The notes beneath the pieces are model-generated. The model had not been told where the DNA came from, searched no databases, and was given only the letters and a program-made list of their open reading frames with translations. Shown piece after piece: positions 47,501-52,200 of a DNA stretch of 64,000 nucleotides (positions within the stretch are counted from its first letter, which is position 1; each line of letters opens with the position of its first letter). A program made the position numbers and the translations under genes. Source of the stretch: Symbiodinium natans (lineage: Eukaryota > Sar > Dinophyceae > Suessiales > Symbiodiniaceae); the NCBI GenBank assembly GCA_905221605.1, contig CAJNDS010000427.1, forward strand, positions 62,001-126,000. The letters are read 5' to 3'.

Positions 47501-47605
47501 TTCAGGGTCAGGGTTTAGGGTTTACGAATTTGCCATATCCCGCAAGCGGAGCTGCAGAGGTTATTGCGCGAGTTCATCGGCGACGGTGCCTTTGACTGCC
47601 ACTGA
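13974..47605 (+). CDS. Uridine/nucleoside kinase-like gene in about 23 short exons
   Basis: A plus-strand gene reassembled from islands of 18-99 bp whose peptides match, in order, the P-loop uridine/nucleoside kinase family (phosphoribulokinase/uridine kinase superfamily) that carries a threonyl-tRNA-synthetase-like region before the kinase. Such enzymes are expected to transfer phosphate from ATP or GTP to a nucleoside; the substrate cannot be told from sequence. Landmarks: DLYRKTLRFL (14.0 kb), GGHTLGDG (15.8 kb), P-loop GPTSSGKTTF (25.8 kb), VDHYYLPLD (27.4 kb), VDYDHIESMD (28.4 kb), VYNMKTG (30.7 kb), ILVIEGIHALNP (41.1 kb), KLFKIFISPL (41.7 kb), LLRRMCRDYMFRG (43.0 kb), IFPHQNNADFVMNSA (44.4 kb), VLKTFIEPLLR (45.7 kb), MINFLDLF (47.0 kb) and LLREFIGDG before TGA (47.6 kb). 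A copia element and a methyltransferase-like fragment sit in the gap between the exons at 30.7 and 39.45 kb and in the next intron. The 5' end is not identified, and the N-terminal third is less certain than the kinase part. Confidence 0.8.
15085..15185. repeat. Fold-back element, family 2
   Basis: Left end TTGGGATGTTCCCCCTTGTG; right end TATAAGGGGCAACATCCAAA. The internal arms ACAGTCCTTA and TAAGGACTGT are perfectly complementary. Confidence 0.75.
15799..15841 (+). CDS. Kinase gene exon: GHTLGDG motif
   Basis: One frame reads LERTCGGHTLGDG, resembling the (E)HSLGDG loop of the synthetase-like domain. The boundaries are uncertain because the phase does not join cleanly to its neighbours. Confidence 0.35.
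16755..16853 (+). CDS. Kinase gene exon: synthetase-like helix
   Basis: Follows AG at 16753-16754 and ends before GT at 16854. Encodes TLTDLVESGDAIERVIKSWK, in the place and style of the ARMxELVxxDxPIER segment of this family. Confidence 0.5.
16854..19034. other. Intron-like stretch
   Basis: Contains scattered TTTAGGG/CCCTAAA runs (17085-17145, 17395-17470, 17570-17620), a poly-G tract (17947-17983), and a minus-strand open frame listed separately. No other coding signal was recognised. Confidence 0.5.
18373..18710 (-). CDS. Unassigned open frame in an intron
   Basis: On the minus strand the region reads openly for about 110 codons to a TAG, ending DPRLRAEILRAEVAER, with a helical, charged composition. 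A plus-strand frame over the same bases is open for almost as long (TSEERFLELTRRKTAALSHT), so the strand is undecided. No telomere repeats interrupt the block, which suggests a distinct inserted or coding segment. No family was recognised. Confidence 0.25.
19035..19126 (+). CDS. Kinase gene exon: synthetase-like VPxYxC segment
   Basis: Acceptor TAG just upstream; a donor GT is possible at 19127. Reads VPCYQCRGVMRLNLFPLHER, comparable to the V-x-YR-x-GDYxDLxxGPLxP segment in relatives. It sits in the expected order. The cysteines are not family-typical. Confidence 0.45.
19330..19437. repeat. Fold-back element, family 4
   Basis: Starts CAGCCCAGTGGTGCCCTTTT and ends AGGGTACCTTTATGG, followed by a GGCTACCAAG arm. 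Related to the copies at 221-316 and 54881-54987. Confidence 0.55.
19501..19611. repeat. Fold-back element, family 1
   Basis: Ends CCCTAAGGGTCCATGTACC and GGTTCATGGACCCTTAGGG, with the family core between. Confidence 0.8.
19770..20420. repeat. Tandem triplication, ~255-bp unit
   Basis: The segment with GGGGGCCCGCTATAATG, GAAGGCATAAGCTT, TCTCGAGAA, ATACTTGAAGCC and TCGACCTGTCCAGG occurs three times. ATAATG anchors lie at 19784, 20041 and 20295 (periods 257 and 254). Copies 2 and 3 are nearly identical; copy 1 is more diverged. Copies 1 and 2 also share a tail with CAGGGCGCCTTTTCTTTAT and CATATCCGGAAAGGGGGTAC. Confidence 0.85.
20712..20854. repeat. Fold-back element, family 3 (reverse orientation, diverged)
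   Basis: Contains CAAGGGCCCATACTTCA, AAGGTAAGGGACCC and CCCATGAAACTGCCC, the reverse-complement order of the family 3 core. Confidence 0.5.
22134..22178 (+). CDS. Possible kinase gene exon
   Basis: Reads VVAYTKEILYKAQWASSD then TAG. With a GC donor before the stop it could belong to the synthetase-like region. It is placed by order and orientation only (CCCTAAA upstream). Confidence 0.25.
22732..22791 (+). CDS. Kinase gene exon: SLNSLxxxGRGRKDF linker
   Basis: Acceptor CAG, donor GC, phase 0. Encodes VRSVGSLNSLQQVGRGRKDF, which fits the VGRLNELIxxGKIRE linker that precedes the kinase domain in relatives. Confidence 0.6.
23103..23262. repeat. Fold-back element, family 3
   Basis: Left end CAGGGTAGTCACAGGGTCC; right end GGGGCCATGCAACTACCTG. 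A diverged relative may occupy 22918-23100 immediately to the left. Confidence 0.6.
23579..23632 (+). CDS. Kinase gene exon: FRQETKIAEI helix
   Basis: Acceptor GAG, donor GC, joins the previous exon in phase 0. Reads VLACEFRQETKIAEIVAQ, equivalent to the ILVSEALHEKKIAEIA stretch just before the P-loop in this family. The 3' limit could be 23626 instead. Confidence 0.6.
24790..24852. repeat. CCCTAAA array
   Basis: About eight tandem units directly upstream of a kinase exon. Confidence 0.95.
24879..24914 (+). CDS. Kinase gene exon: strand before the P-loop
   Basis: 36 bp, acceptor AG, donor GC, phase 0 on both sides. Encodes VKVRMAEGKQVK. Joined to the next exon this gives AEGKQVKVICIAGP, matching IAERKDVKLVLIAGP of relatives. 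Confidence 0.65.
24955..25230. repeat. TTTAGGG array turning into pure CTTAGGG
   Basis: About 12 TTTAGGG units, then about 24 units of the variant GGGCTTA, with a block of four GGGCTCA near 25125-25155. Confidence 0.97.
25808..25865 (+). CDS. Kinase gene exon: P-loop (Walker A)
   Basis: Acceptor GAG at 25805-25807, donor GC at 25866. Encodes VICIAGPTSSGKTTFATKL, with GPTSSGKT at 25823-25846 forming the phosphate-binding loop; relatives have IAGPSSSGKTTFAKRL. This is the strongest single identification in the gene. CCCTAAA units lie upstream and TTTAGGG units downstream. Confidence 0.85.
26246..26372. repeat. CCCTAAA telomere-type array
   Basis: About 18 perfect heptamers ending 35 bases before a kinase exon. 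Confidence 0.98.
26407..26453 (+). CDS. Kinase gene exon: NGFVAKPLTV
   Basis: Acceptor GAG; a GA donor is needed at 26454. Encodes MYLQNNGFVAKPLTV. Joined to the P-loop exon with a GC donor it has the same spacing as IQLRVNGLRPVLISLDDY in relatives. Confidence 0.65.
26819..26902. repeat. Fold-back element, family 2
   Basis: Ends TTGGGATGTTCCCCCTTA and TAAGGGGGAACATCCCAA are perfect inverted repeats of 18 bp. Confidence 0.85.
27428..27472 (+). CDS. Kinase gene exon: DHYY motif
   Basis: 45 bp, acceptor GAG, donor GC, phase 0. Encodes VDHYYLPLDRQPKYQ, matching the LDDYYxDRxxTP segment after strand 2 of uridine kinases, which contributes to substrate binding in the family. Confidence 0.75.
28419..28474 (+). 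CDS. Kinase gene exon: DYDHIESMD
   Basis: Acceptor CAG, donor GC. Encodes ARKQRSDVDYDHIESMDV, matching the DYDFEALEALD motif of the family. Confidence 0.75.
28507..28634. repeat. Fold-back element, family 6 (degenerate)
   Basis: Left TTAGTTGGGAATGGGGACTT and right ATTCCCTCATTCCCTACTAA are partly complementary. The interior is AT-rich (TATATAT). It abuts a family 1 copy. Confidence 0.45.
28636..28744. repeat. Fold-back element, family 1
   Basis: Ends CCCTGAGGGTCCATGTACC and GGTACATGGACCCTTAGGG; core TACTTGGGCCCTAAAGTCCT. Confidence 0.8.
29800..29850 (+). CDS. Kinase gene exon: EALVSGESV
   Basis: Acceptor AG at 29798-29799; a GA donor at 29851. Encodes PTPFKPTSEALVSGESV and joins in phase at both sides. 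The join to the next exon gives SGESVTVPAA, matching LAGEEVELPR. Confidence 0.6.
30232..30342. repeat. GAGGGTTTA minisatellite
   Basis: About 12 tandem 9-bp units, a telomere-like heptamer expanded by GA. Confidence 0.95.
30478..30550. repeat. Fold-back element, family 6
   Basis: AGTAGGGAATGAGG at the left is the reverse complement of CCTCATTCCCTACT at the right. Confidence 0.75.
30727..30792 (+). CDS. Kinase gene exon: VYNMKTG
   Basis: Acceptor AG at 30725-30726, donor GC at 30793. Reads TVPAARAKVYNMKTGYRDG, matching ELPRFDFKTGKRxxRG of the family. Its downstream intron received the copia element. Confidence 0.75.
31095..31099. repeat. Target-site duplication, left copy
   Basis: AGGGG immediately before the 5' LTR equals AGGGG at 38926-38930 immediately after the 3' LTR. 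Confidence 0.85.
31100..31265 (+). repeat. 5' LTR
   Basis: 166 bp, TG...CA ends with 5-bp terminal inverted repeats TGCAA/TTGCA, identical to 38760-38925. It should carry the element's promoter and polyadenylation signals; no clear TATA box was seen. Confidence 0.95.
31266..31278 (+). promoter_or_regulatory. Primer-binding site for reverse transcription
   Basis: TGGTAGCGGGGCC starts immediately after the LTR. TGGTAGC is complementary to the 3' end GCTACCA found on many eukaryotic initiator methionine tRNAs, the usual copia primer. The tRNA identity is an inference. Confidence 0.7.
31373..33295 (+). CDS. Retroelement gag-protease polyprotein
   Basis: 640 codons starting at the first ATG after the primer site. 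Gag (about residues 1-400) should form the particle: the N-terminus (DGVPIFDGSPDAFTQYKR) resembles copia-type gag. A zinc knuckle at about residue 401 reads CFKCGGPHMRKDC (C-x2-C-x3-H-x4-C, one residue shorter than the usual C-x2-C-x4-H-x4-C). An aspartic protease follows, with the active-site motif IVDGGATSTLG at about residue 485 (D-G-G-A in place of D-S/T-G-A) and the flap-side segment LLSIKALKTLGAVVDY. The frame ends in a single TAG (33293-33295), after which the same frame stays open into pol. Confidence 0.9.
   Translation: MTELKYTKDGVPIFDGSPDAFTQYKRAALLYCETVEWKKRSLVGPRLQSALEGSAKTAVEHMPATWLSHDQGAMQLLNFLRGQVRPPSLAEAGRSITRFFYAVKRRKGEGMSAWIVRHDEALLEVKRTLAEAIQEYGPPESVLSRPWSRGWSGPGQDSTPRRTSSQVGSFDGSHRGFEAQRGEEDDGGWEAAEQRLDEPNDEDERHSDASWGQWQWGHWNWQTWDKAWAWNKSDHSHQTWDASASASGQADKFLPDFVVAWLLLQRSGLDSTEKSVIVANLQNKFTTEKVKEALKLTWPDEDLRRRDTGRQGAYLTAEEEALMTENLEENMDHFEAETEEEHQAYAALEDEARSAMAALQDARRTLRDAREKQSMMRKNRSFFPGSSSSGRSGFDKPPIKCFKCGGPHMRKDCPKETAESKPKQVHFVFQATQDKDDVEMDAATAEPKATASVHQCWAAAIEDNKDHDHDAFLSLQEIVAQGKAIVDGGATSTLGSEGALQRIAQLQWQRQGQDNIEIVAGDQPSFRFGNNGRTTCMSTALVGVNLDGKPGRMQIHVHDIENQPVLLSIKALKTLGAVVDYGRDEIVLTKVNPYKVARLETTESGHQLFPLVDDVLQGAFVRQTPFVSLSEPEGATSATE
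33293..33362 (+). promoter_or_regulatory. Putative UAG readthrough signal with hairpin/pseudoknot
   Basis: The gag-protease TAG is followed by GGACAG (6 nt), then CTCCTTTTGGCGA (33302-33314), which pairs with TTGCCAAAAGGAG (33337-33349) over 13 bp with one G-U. In the loop, TGGGAGC (33328-33334) can pair with GCTCCTA (33356-33362), giving an H-type pseudoknot. The layout resembles the murine leukaemia virus gag-pol readthrough site (UAG, short purine-rich spacer, pseudoknot). The third loop has only 6 nt to span a long stem, so the pseudoknot is less secure than the hairpin. Confidence 0.55.
33570..34283 (+). CDS. Accessory ORF between gag-protease and pol (SAP-like)
   Basis: 237 codons from ATG (MAPKSLSAMNKAEMQEELR) to TGA, in the +1 frame relative to gag and pol. 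Its third codon positions are almost all G or C in the part read, unlike the pol codons that follow, so this frame is the real coding frame here. The first about 60 residues (MNKAEMQEELRGW, then TSWGKTQLAARI) resemble a SAP helix-extension-helix nucleic-acid-binding motif. The tail (AEKIAALEAELQDLRRKTGE) looks like a coiled coil ending in basic residues. The function is unknown; nucleic-acid binding or packaging is an inference. The pol frame is also open across it. Confidence 0.7.
   Translation: MAPKSLSAMNKAEMQEELRGWSEEAPTSWGKTQLAARISEIRAENQTNEMTERKLVTQINKFKNREALREHLTNEGVTWSPHQTNADLKSLALKHGMSQVPPTPSDLMGFGKHAKWTYGETLIMDSAYTKWCITTTDEEESPHWRLVRFANWARNLDTDAKKKVEQGVTKAMVGTSSVRTRSSRASAISSASWQVAEDADETELMHVEPTDAEKIAALEAELQDLRRKTGETKTSKK
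34284..38725 (+). CDS. Retroelement pol: methyltransferase-like domain, integrase, RT, RNase H
   Basis: Pol-type sequence begins just after the accessory ORF, although the frame is open from 33296. Domains in order: a Rossmann/C5-methyltransferase-like region (about 34455-35025); an integrase zinc finger with IHTASGH (about 35351) and CDVC (about 35455); an integrase core with D (CDAG, about 35541), D (LDPAGC, about 35741) and E (LAER, about 35846) separated as D-35-E; a copia reverse transcriptase with the palm motif HIDDFMF (about 37635) in place of YVDD; and an RNase H with WVDAAHAN (about 38110), SSAAAETRAA and LISDSKNLYD. It ends in TAA. No start codon suits pol near 34284 (first ATG about 34412), so expression probably uses readthrough, frameshifting or processing of a separate mRNA. 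Products would copy and integrate the element. Confidence 0.92.
34455..35025 (+). other. Methyltransferase-like domain inside pol
   Basis: LVEVGCSSESRLTAECLRR looks like motif I of SAM-dependent enzymes. DLVWVAPESGPFSPLQ sits where C5 cytosine methyltransferases have the catalytic PPC loop, but with P-E-S and no cysteine. HTVLELSEF sits at the ENV motif. A Cys/His-rich end follows (CKGCQVGL, then SCDGRHARARYEG). Methylation activity seems unlikely; a binding role is possible. The assignment is by eye. Confidence 0.45.
38739..38750 (+). promoter_or_regulatory. Polypurine tract
   Basis: AGGGGAGGAGAA lies 9 nt before the 3' LTR, within a longer purine-rich stretch after the pol stop. It would prime plus-strand DNA synthesis. 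Abutting the LTR would be more typical. Confidence 0.6.
38760..38925 (+). repeat. 3' LTR
   Basis: 166 bp, identical to the 5' LTR, followed by the target duplication AGGGG. Confidence 0.95.
39453..39488 (+). CDS. Kinase gene exon: MPANG before the VIEG strand
   Basis: 36 bp, acceptor CCAG, GA donor. Encodes DGIKFDAMPANG. Joining to the next exon in phase gives AMPANGILVIEGIHALNP, the same spacing as LPPDGILVIEGIHALNP in relatives. Confidence 0.65.
39801..39945. repeat. CCCCTAAA octamer array
   Basis: Tandem 8-bp units (CCCCTAAA), a telomere-like variant with an extra C, also seen at 60580-60700. Confidence 0.95.
40438..41010 (+). CDS. C5 cytosine methyltransferase C-terminus-like fragment
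   Basis: An uninterrupted frame of about 190 codons ending in TAA. Near the end, HPAHWLMGSEALVAQCFPL resembles the LTPREALRLQGFP segment before motif X, and RTSRAMMSQAGNSMNVIVM resembles motif X (R..QiGNaV). Third codon positions are G+C-rich, as expected for dinoflagellate genes. No catalytic motifs (PC, ENV) are present, so only the tail of an enzyme is here. It lies in a kinase-gene intron and has no telomere repeats inside, as if a processed copy or mobile fragment had inserted. It could also be the last exon of a nested gene. The adjoining 40180-40440 is open on the minus strand with an unrecognised peptide. Confidence 0.4.
   Translation, partial: VSWRYYYKHTLVHDHDADKPAAKDEMLQELRWASQRPTSQARESDVDSLDVLDAQAWLAALNVGEEDNRSSYALLHPNQVWALNQNPSNGFDNASNDLHLQTLIANMHMLWTEHPSVHPAHWLMGSEALVAQCFPLCPDLWNVPRNEFPILSSFDLPREGRTSRAMMSQAGNSMNVIVMTAIHLLGLRNL
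41146..41194 (+). CDS. Kinase gene exon: ILVIEGIHALNP
   Basis: Acceptor CGCAG, GA donor. Encodes ILVIEGIHALNPLYTQ, an almost exact match to the Walker-B-region strand of uridine kinases (ILVIEGIHALNP). Confidence 0.85.
41510..41544. repeat. Poly-C tract
   Basis: About 35 consecutive C bases. Confidence 0.9.
41655..41711 (+). CDS. Kinase gene exon: KLFKIFISPLTSL
   Basis: 57 bp, acceptor CAAG, donor GC, phase 0. Encodes AVSEDKLFKIFISPLTSLQ, matching PDENKFKIYVSALTQL. Confidence 0.8.
42224..42241 (+). CDS. Kinase gene microexon: LDDHNC
   Basis: Eighteen bases between CAG and a GC donor, phase 0. Encodes LDDHNC, filling exactly the NLDDHNR gap that would otherwise be missing between the neighbouring exons. 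Confidence 0.65.
43002..43091 (+). CDS. Kinase gene exon: RRMCRDYMFRG
   Basis: 90 bp, acceptor CAAG; the GT donor lies in the repeat-like GGTTTAAGGG. Encodes TTNHRLLRRMCRDYMFRGN, matching TTDTRLIRRIVRDYRFRGYS of the family. Confidence 0.85.
44393..44458 (+). CDS. Kinase gene exon: IFPHQNNADFVMNSA
   Basis: 66 bp, acceptor CCCAG, donor GC, phase 0. Encodes GVWIFPHQNNADFVMNSAAE, matching KNIFPYQEEADVMFNSALPYE. Confidence 0.85.
44513..44622. repeat. Fold-back element, family 1
   Basis: Left CCCTAAGGTTTCGTGTACCC; right GGTACTTGGACCCTTAAGG; core intact. Confidence 0.7.
45661..45714 (+). CDS. Kinase gene exon: VLKTFIEPLLR
   Basis: 54 bp, acceptor CTCAG, donor GC, phase 0. Encodes RLAQIPVLKTFIEPLLRA, matching LAVLKPYAEPLLREV. 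Confidence 0.8.
46038..46067 (+). CDS. Kinase gene exon: VTPEDDTFPK
   Basis: 30 bp, acceptor CAAG, donor GC. It fits the PPDxPEYxEA loop between the flanking exons. Confidence 0.5.
46893..46978. repeat. CCCTAAA telomere-type array
   Basis: Twelve perfect heptamers ending 9 bases before a kinase exon. Confidence 0.97.
46988..47063 (+). CDS. Kinase gene exon: MINFLDLF
   Basis: Acceptor CAACAG, GC donor in phase with the last exon. Encodes AQEMINFLDLFASWPPELTP, matching EAKRLLSFLDLFLPxPxxxVP. Confidence 0.75.
47547..47605 (+). CDS. Kinase gene terminal exon: LLREFIGDG
   Basis: Acceptor CAAG; encodes ELQRLLREFIGDGAFDCH then TGA (47603-47605). Relatives end SILREFIGGSxF, so this is a natural C-terminus. 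Confidence 0.8.
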
Positions 47606-48471
47606 GGGCTCGGACCAGTCCACCTTCCGGGGTTTAGGGCTTAGGGTTTAGGATTTAGGGTTGAGGGCTTAGGCTTTTGGGTATAGGTTTAGGGATATGG
47701 CTTGGGGTCTAGGATTTACTGCACAGCGCTAAGGGTGGCGGGCTCTTGTGCCCGAACTCAGGTTTTAGGGTGGAGGACATGAGGCGGTCTAAGAATTTTC
47801 GTCTTTCAGCTTTTACTACACTCCTCAGGCCCATTAGCCTTTAAATGAAGGTTTTACTTCGGCTTGGGTTCAGTTGTTAAGGTTTAGGGTTTAGGGTTTC
47901 GAATTTGGGTTTGGGGTTTAGGCTTCAGGGGTTGGGGGAGCGTCCCAGCGCGTGCTCGCTCGTGCGGTTCTGGGACTCTGCCCCAATCGATTCGTTGGGA
48001 AGTTGGAAGCGCGACGAGGAAAAGAAGTGCCCGCATGGTCAGGCTGGGATCTAACCGAGAATTAGGGTTTATTTAGGGTTTAGGGTTTAGGGTTTAGGGT
48101 TTAGGGTTTAGGGTTTAGGGTTTAGGGTTTAGGGTTTAGGGTTTAGGGTTTAGGGTTTAGGGTTTAGCCTTCACAAAACCCTCAATCCTAAGCCCTGCAT
48201 CCGGTTCAGGGTATATATAGAAGGGTTTGGGTTTAGGGTTCTTGCTATACTAGGGTGTTTAGGGCTAGGGTTCAGGGTGTAGAGTTCGGGCAGTTTCCTG
48301 CTGTGTTCTCATAGCAGGGATGCGTCCTTGAATCTCCCGCAAGCCCTGAACCCTAAACCCCAAACCCTAAACCCTAAACCCTAAACCCTAGACCCTAAAC
48401 CCTAGACCCTAGACCCTAGACCCTAGACCCTAAACCCTAAACCCTAAACACTAAACCCTAAACCCTAAACC

Positions 48472-48510
<39 letters not shown>

Positions 48511-49211
48511 ACCCTAAACCCTAAACCCAAACACTAAACCCTAAACCCTATCTTTTTGCTAAGAAGGCCAAGGCTTGGTACCAAGCAGGTATCGATTTGG
48601 ATATGTGTTGTTTTTGTTCACTTCTCTCCTTGTTTAATATGGAGCCCCAATTAGAACAATTTTGGGGACTGTTGAAATCGACACCTAGCAAGTGACCGGG
48701 CTGCCTAAACCCAAAACACACCCTAAACCCTAAACCCTAAACCCTAAACCCTAAACCCTTGCAAAGCCACATAACACCCGACCCCAGCAAAGAGAGCATG
48801 GTTGCCATCTCGGGTTGCTGGGGTCCATTGGGCTGGTGGGTTGTTGTAGCTTAAGTAATACTTACAATATTGATAGCGTTAATAGTGATAATAGTAATAC
48901 TAAAAATAATAATGAATCATGATACTACTAAAAATAATAGTAATAGTCATAGTAATCATGAGAATAGTAAGAATAAGAATAATCAAGCGATGCCGCAGAC
49001 CTGCCGGGTTCTGCGTGAAGTACCGATTTCAACATCCGAGGGAGCTTAGGGGTTCAACAGCTTCTTTGCGCCGATTGCACCCTAAACCCTTAACCCTAAA
49101 ACCCTAAAACCCTAAAACCCTAAAACCCTAAAACCCTAAAACCCTAAAACCCTAAAACCCTAAAACCTCAAACCCTAAACCCTAAACCCTAAACCCTAAA
49201 CCCAATTTCAG
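47606..49211. other. Intergenic or intronic repeat stretch
   Basis: About 1.6 kb between the kinase stop and the first exon recognised in the next gene. It holds TTTAGGG runs (47640-47700, 48064-48165), a CCCTAAA/CCCTAGA/CCCTCAA mosaic (48345-48550), an AT-rich AATAATAGT patch (48858-48985) and a CCCTAAAA array (49078-49160). A possible exon lies near 47940-48030. No promoter was identified; 5'-spliced-leader addition would be expected in such an organism. Confidence 0.5.
48064..48165. repeat. TTTAGGG telomere-type array
   Basis: About 14 perfect units. Confidence 0.97.
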
Positions 49212-49270
49212 CGCGTCTGCCCGAAGGAGACGGAGCAACGTCGAGATGAGAACCTGGCTGCGGGCGCCAT
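49212..49270 (+). CDS. Second gene exon
   Basis: Acceptor TTTCAG; reads RVCPKETEQRRDENLAAGA; a GC donor is possible at 49271, although the frame continues open to about 49310. Confidence 0.4.
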
Positions 49271-52200
49271 GCATTGGCAGCTGGCGGAATGCCCGTGGGA
49301 CTCAGGCTCCACAGGGATTTGCTATCAATTGCTTCAGAAACCCCCAAAAAGTACAAATATTCTCCCTTATAAGGGTAATATAGGGATGATTCTTAAGCAA
49401 ATAGCAGTTTGAGGGTTTTTTGGTGCCCGGGGTTTTGGGGTGTTGGGTGGAGAGGCTTGGGTCTGTGGCAATGAAGCACAGAGGCAAGACAAGCTCTGAA
49501 TCCTAATCAAGGGACCCGAGTAAGTTGGAAGGCAAGTTGCGAAGAGAACCTCCTCCCCTGCCAGATCGGCCCACCCTAAACCCTCAACCCTTTAAACCTT
49601 TAAACCCTCTAAACCCTCTAAACCCTTTAAACCCTTCAAACCCGTTAACCCTCTAAACCCTTTAAACCCTTTAAACCCTTTTAACCCTTTAAACCCTTTA
49701 AACCCTAAACCCTGCTACATCACATCTCAGAATCTTTCACCCAGAGCCTTTGGGCTCACTGTGCTTCAGCAGCGCAACAGGCGATCTGGACTTGCCCTTG
49801 CTGCAGCACGTGCCGCAGACGGAGGCGCCAGAGCTCGACGGGTTTAGGGTTTAGGGTTTAGGGTTTAGGGTTTAGGGTTTAGGGTTTAGGGTTTACTGTA
49901 GGGTTTAAAGGGTTTAGGGCAGCGTTACCTGAAGCTCGGAACCTTGGCCCTCCCCCCTAAACTTTCCTAAACCCCCGAACCCCTGAACCCTGAAAGCGTG
50001 TCCTGCCAACTTAAGCGCAGTTAACTGTACTACTCCCTTAAATCCCAGATATTCATGGTTTTAGGGCCCAAAAGCCATAATCATGGTGCTTTTCGGGGGA
50101 CCTAAAGCCACAACTGCAGAGCATTTTGACCTGCATCTGTGCATCTGTCTCCCTTACAGTCCTACTTCCTAGCCCCGTCTACACGAAAGCCAAAGCTCTA
50201 GTTGCCAAGGACGCCCTTCACTTGTCCCGGCGGGTGCTACTTCGAGGCCTCTTTCGGCGACAGGCCAGACGAGTTGCAGGAACGAAGAAGGCTTAGGGTT
50301 TAGGGTTTAGGGTTTAGGGTTTAGGGTTTAGGGTTTAGGGTTTAGGGTTTAGGGTTTAGGGTCTTGGGTGCAATCTGTTGGGATAGAGCGGAGGTCTGGA
50401 AAAACCTAGTACGGTGAAGACCCCATTCGAGAAGTTTTCCTTCGAGCACATTTCCAACCAGACGAGCGGCCCAATGCTCGGTGTGAGACAATGACCTTGA
50501 GATTCTGCTCAGCAGGCCTCTAAAGCTTGCAAGTTAGAGCCTTAAACCTAGGCCCTAAACCTAAGCCCCCCAAATCCCCTTTGCATCAACACCTGTTGGC
50601 AGCATGCGGGCGTTGAGAACGACATCCCTACGATCGTCCGACTGTGGGCTGGCGCCCCAGAACACAATCTCAGCTTCAACTACACAGTACTTAGGGGATT
50701 TAGGGCCGCATGGTACTTTGTGTTCGGGTTGTGGGTTTAAGGTCGGAGGTTTAGGGCTTATTTTTTTGCGAGAGGAAATTTGGTCCCTTTATCTGGACAG
50801 CAGTTTGGTCCTATAATGATAAAAACTGTGAGGTCTTTCGTCTTGCCCAGAACGAGGACCATGTAGAGATCTGCCCATACAGTTCCTAGGAGCAAGTAAG
50901 TCGAATAAGTCAAGGCACAGTGCAGCCCCTCACCAAACCCTAAACCCTAAACCCTAAACCCTAAACCCTAAACCCCTAAGAAGAACCAGGGCGAAAGAGC
51001 ACAGCGAATCAGACGGCAGAGCCCAACACATGTGGGACGCAATCCACTGCAGCAGAAGAAGAGAAGAACGATCACAAGGAGCCTAAGCCCGAAACCCTAA
51101 AACCATAAGCCTGTGGGTTCTCAATACGTATCAACCTTGAATCCCTTAACAGCTCAACCCTAAGCAACTCAATCCTAAACAACTCAACCCTAAACCCTCA
51201 ACTCTGAACGCTGAACCCGAAACCCCACTTAAACCCTAGACCCTCGTTAAACTCTAGACTCTATAAAGCCTAATAAAACCCTAAATCCTAAATCCCTAAA
51301 CCCCAAACCCTAAACCCTAAGCCCTAAACCCTCAACCCCACAGCTCATCTTCGGAAATGGATTTTCGAGGCCCTCGGACGCTGGCCCTCCTGCCGCGACG
51401 AAGCGCTCATCGGCGAGGCAAGGGGCTGGGAAAGGGTGGGGGGGCGGGAGGGGGGGTTGAGGCTCTTAGGGTTCAGGCTCTTAGGGTTCAGGGTTCAGGG
51501 TTCAGGGTTTAGGGTTTAGGGTTTAGGGTTTAGGGTTTAGGGCTTAGGGCTTAGGGTTTAGGGTTTAGGGTTTACATGGGTCAAGAAGTATAGTTGCCGT
51601 ACTTAGAGCCCTACTGATTACTACCCATGAACCTCCAAGTAGAGCTTTTGTTTTCAGAGTCTCAGAGACTTCCGGCTGAGGGAATGTTAGGCTCCAGGGA
51701 TTTAGGGCTTCAGGGAATTAGGGCTTCAGAAGTTTAGGGTTAGCACTTTAAGTGAAATTGCTGGGCTTTAGGGATGCAGGGTTTAGGATTTAGGGGTTGT
51801 AGGGTTGAAAGCTTGGGCCCTGAACCCTAAGGCCCTGTGCCCTCGCCCCAGAAGCCCGCGTTCAACCTCCCAGCCCTGCCCTGGACATCGTGGGGGCGGG
51901 CCCTCATCTAAGTAATGGTCCCCCTTTTTTAAGTTGCCGTTTTTAGGTGGAACCTTTATAAGGTTAGCCTAGTTCTGGTAAGCCTGTAAACCCAAAACTC
52001 AAATCCCTAACCCTTAAACCCTAACCCCTAAACCAAACCCTAACCCTAAACCCTAAACCCCGAAACACTAACCTGAACCCAGAAAGCCCTAAACCCTGTC
52101 AAAACATACTCAACAGCTAAAAGCAAAAACTCAAAGCCAACCTAATCCCTGAACCCTAAACCCTGATCCGCTTTCTTTTTTTGGGTGGACAAAGTGCTCA

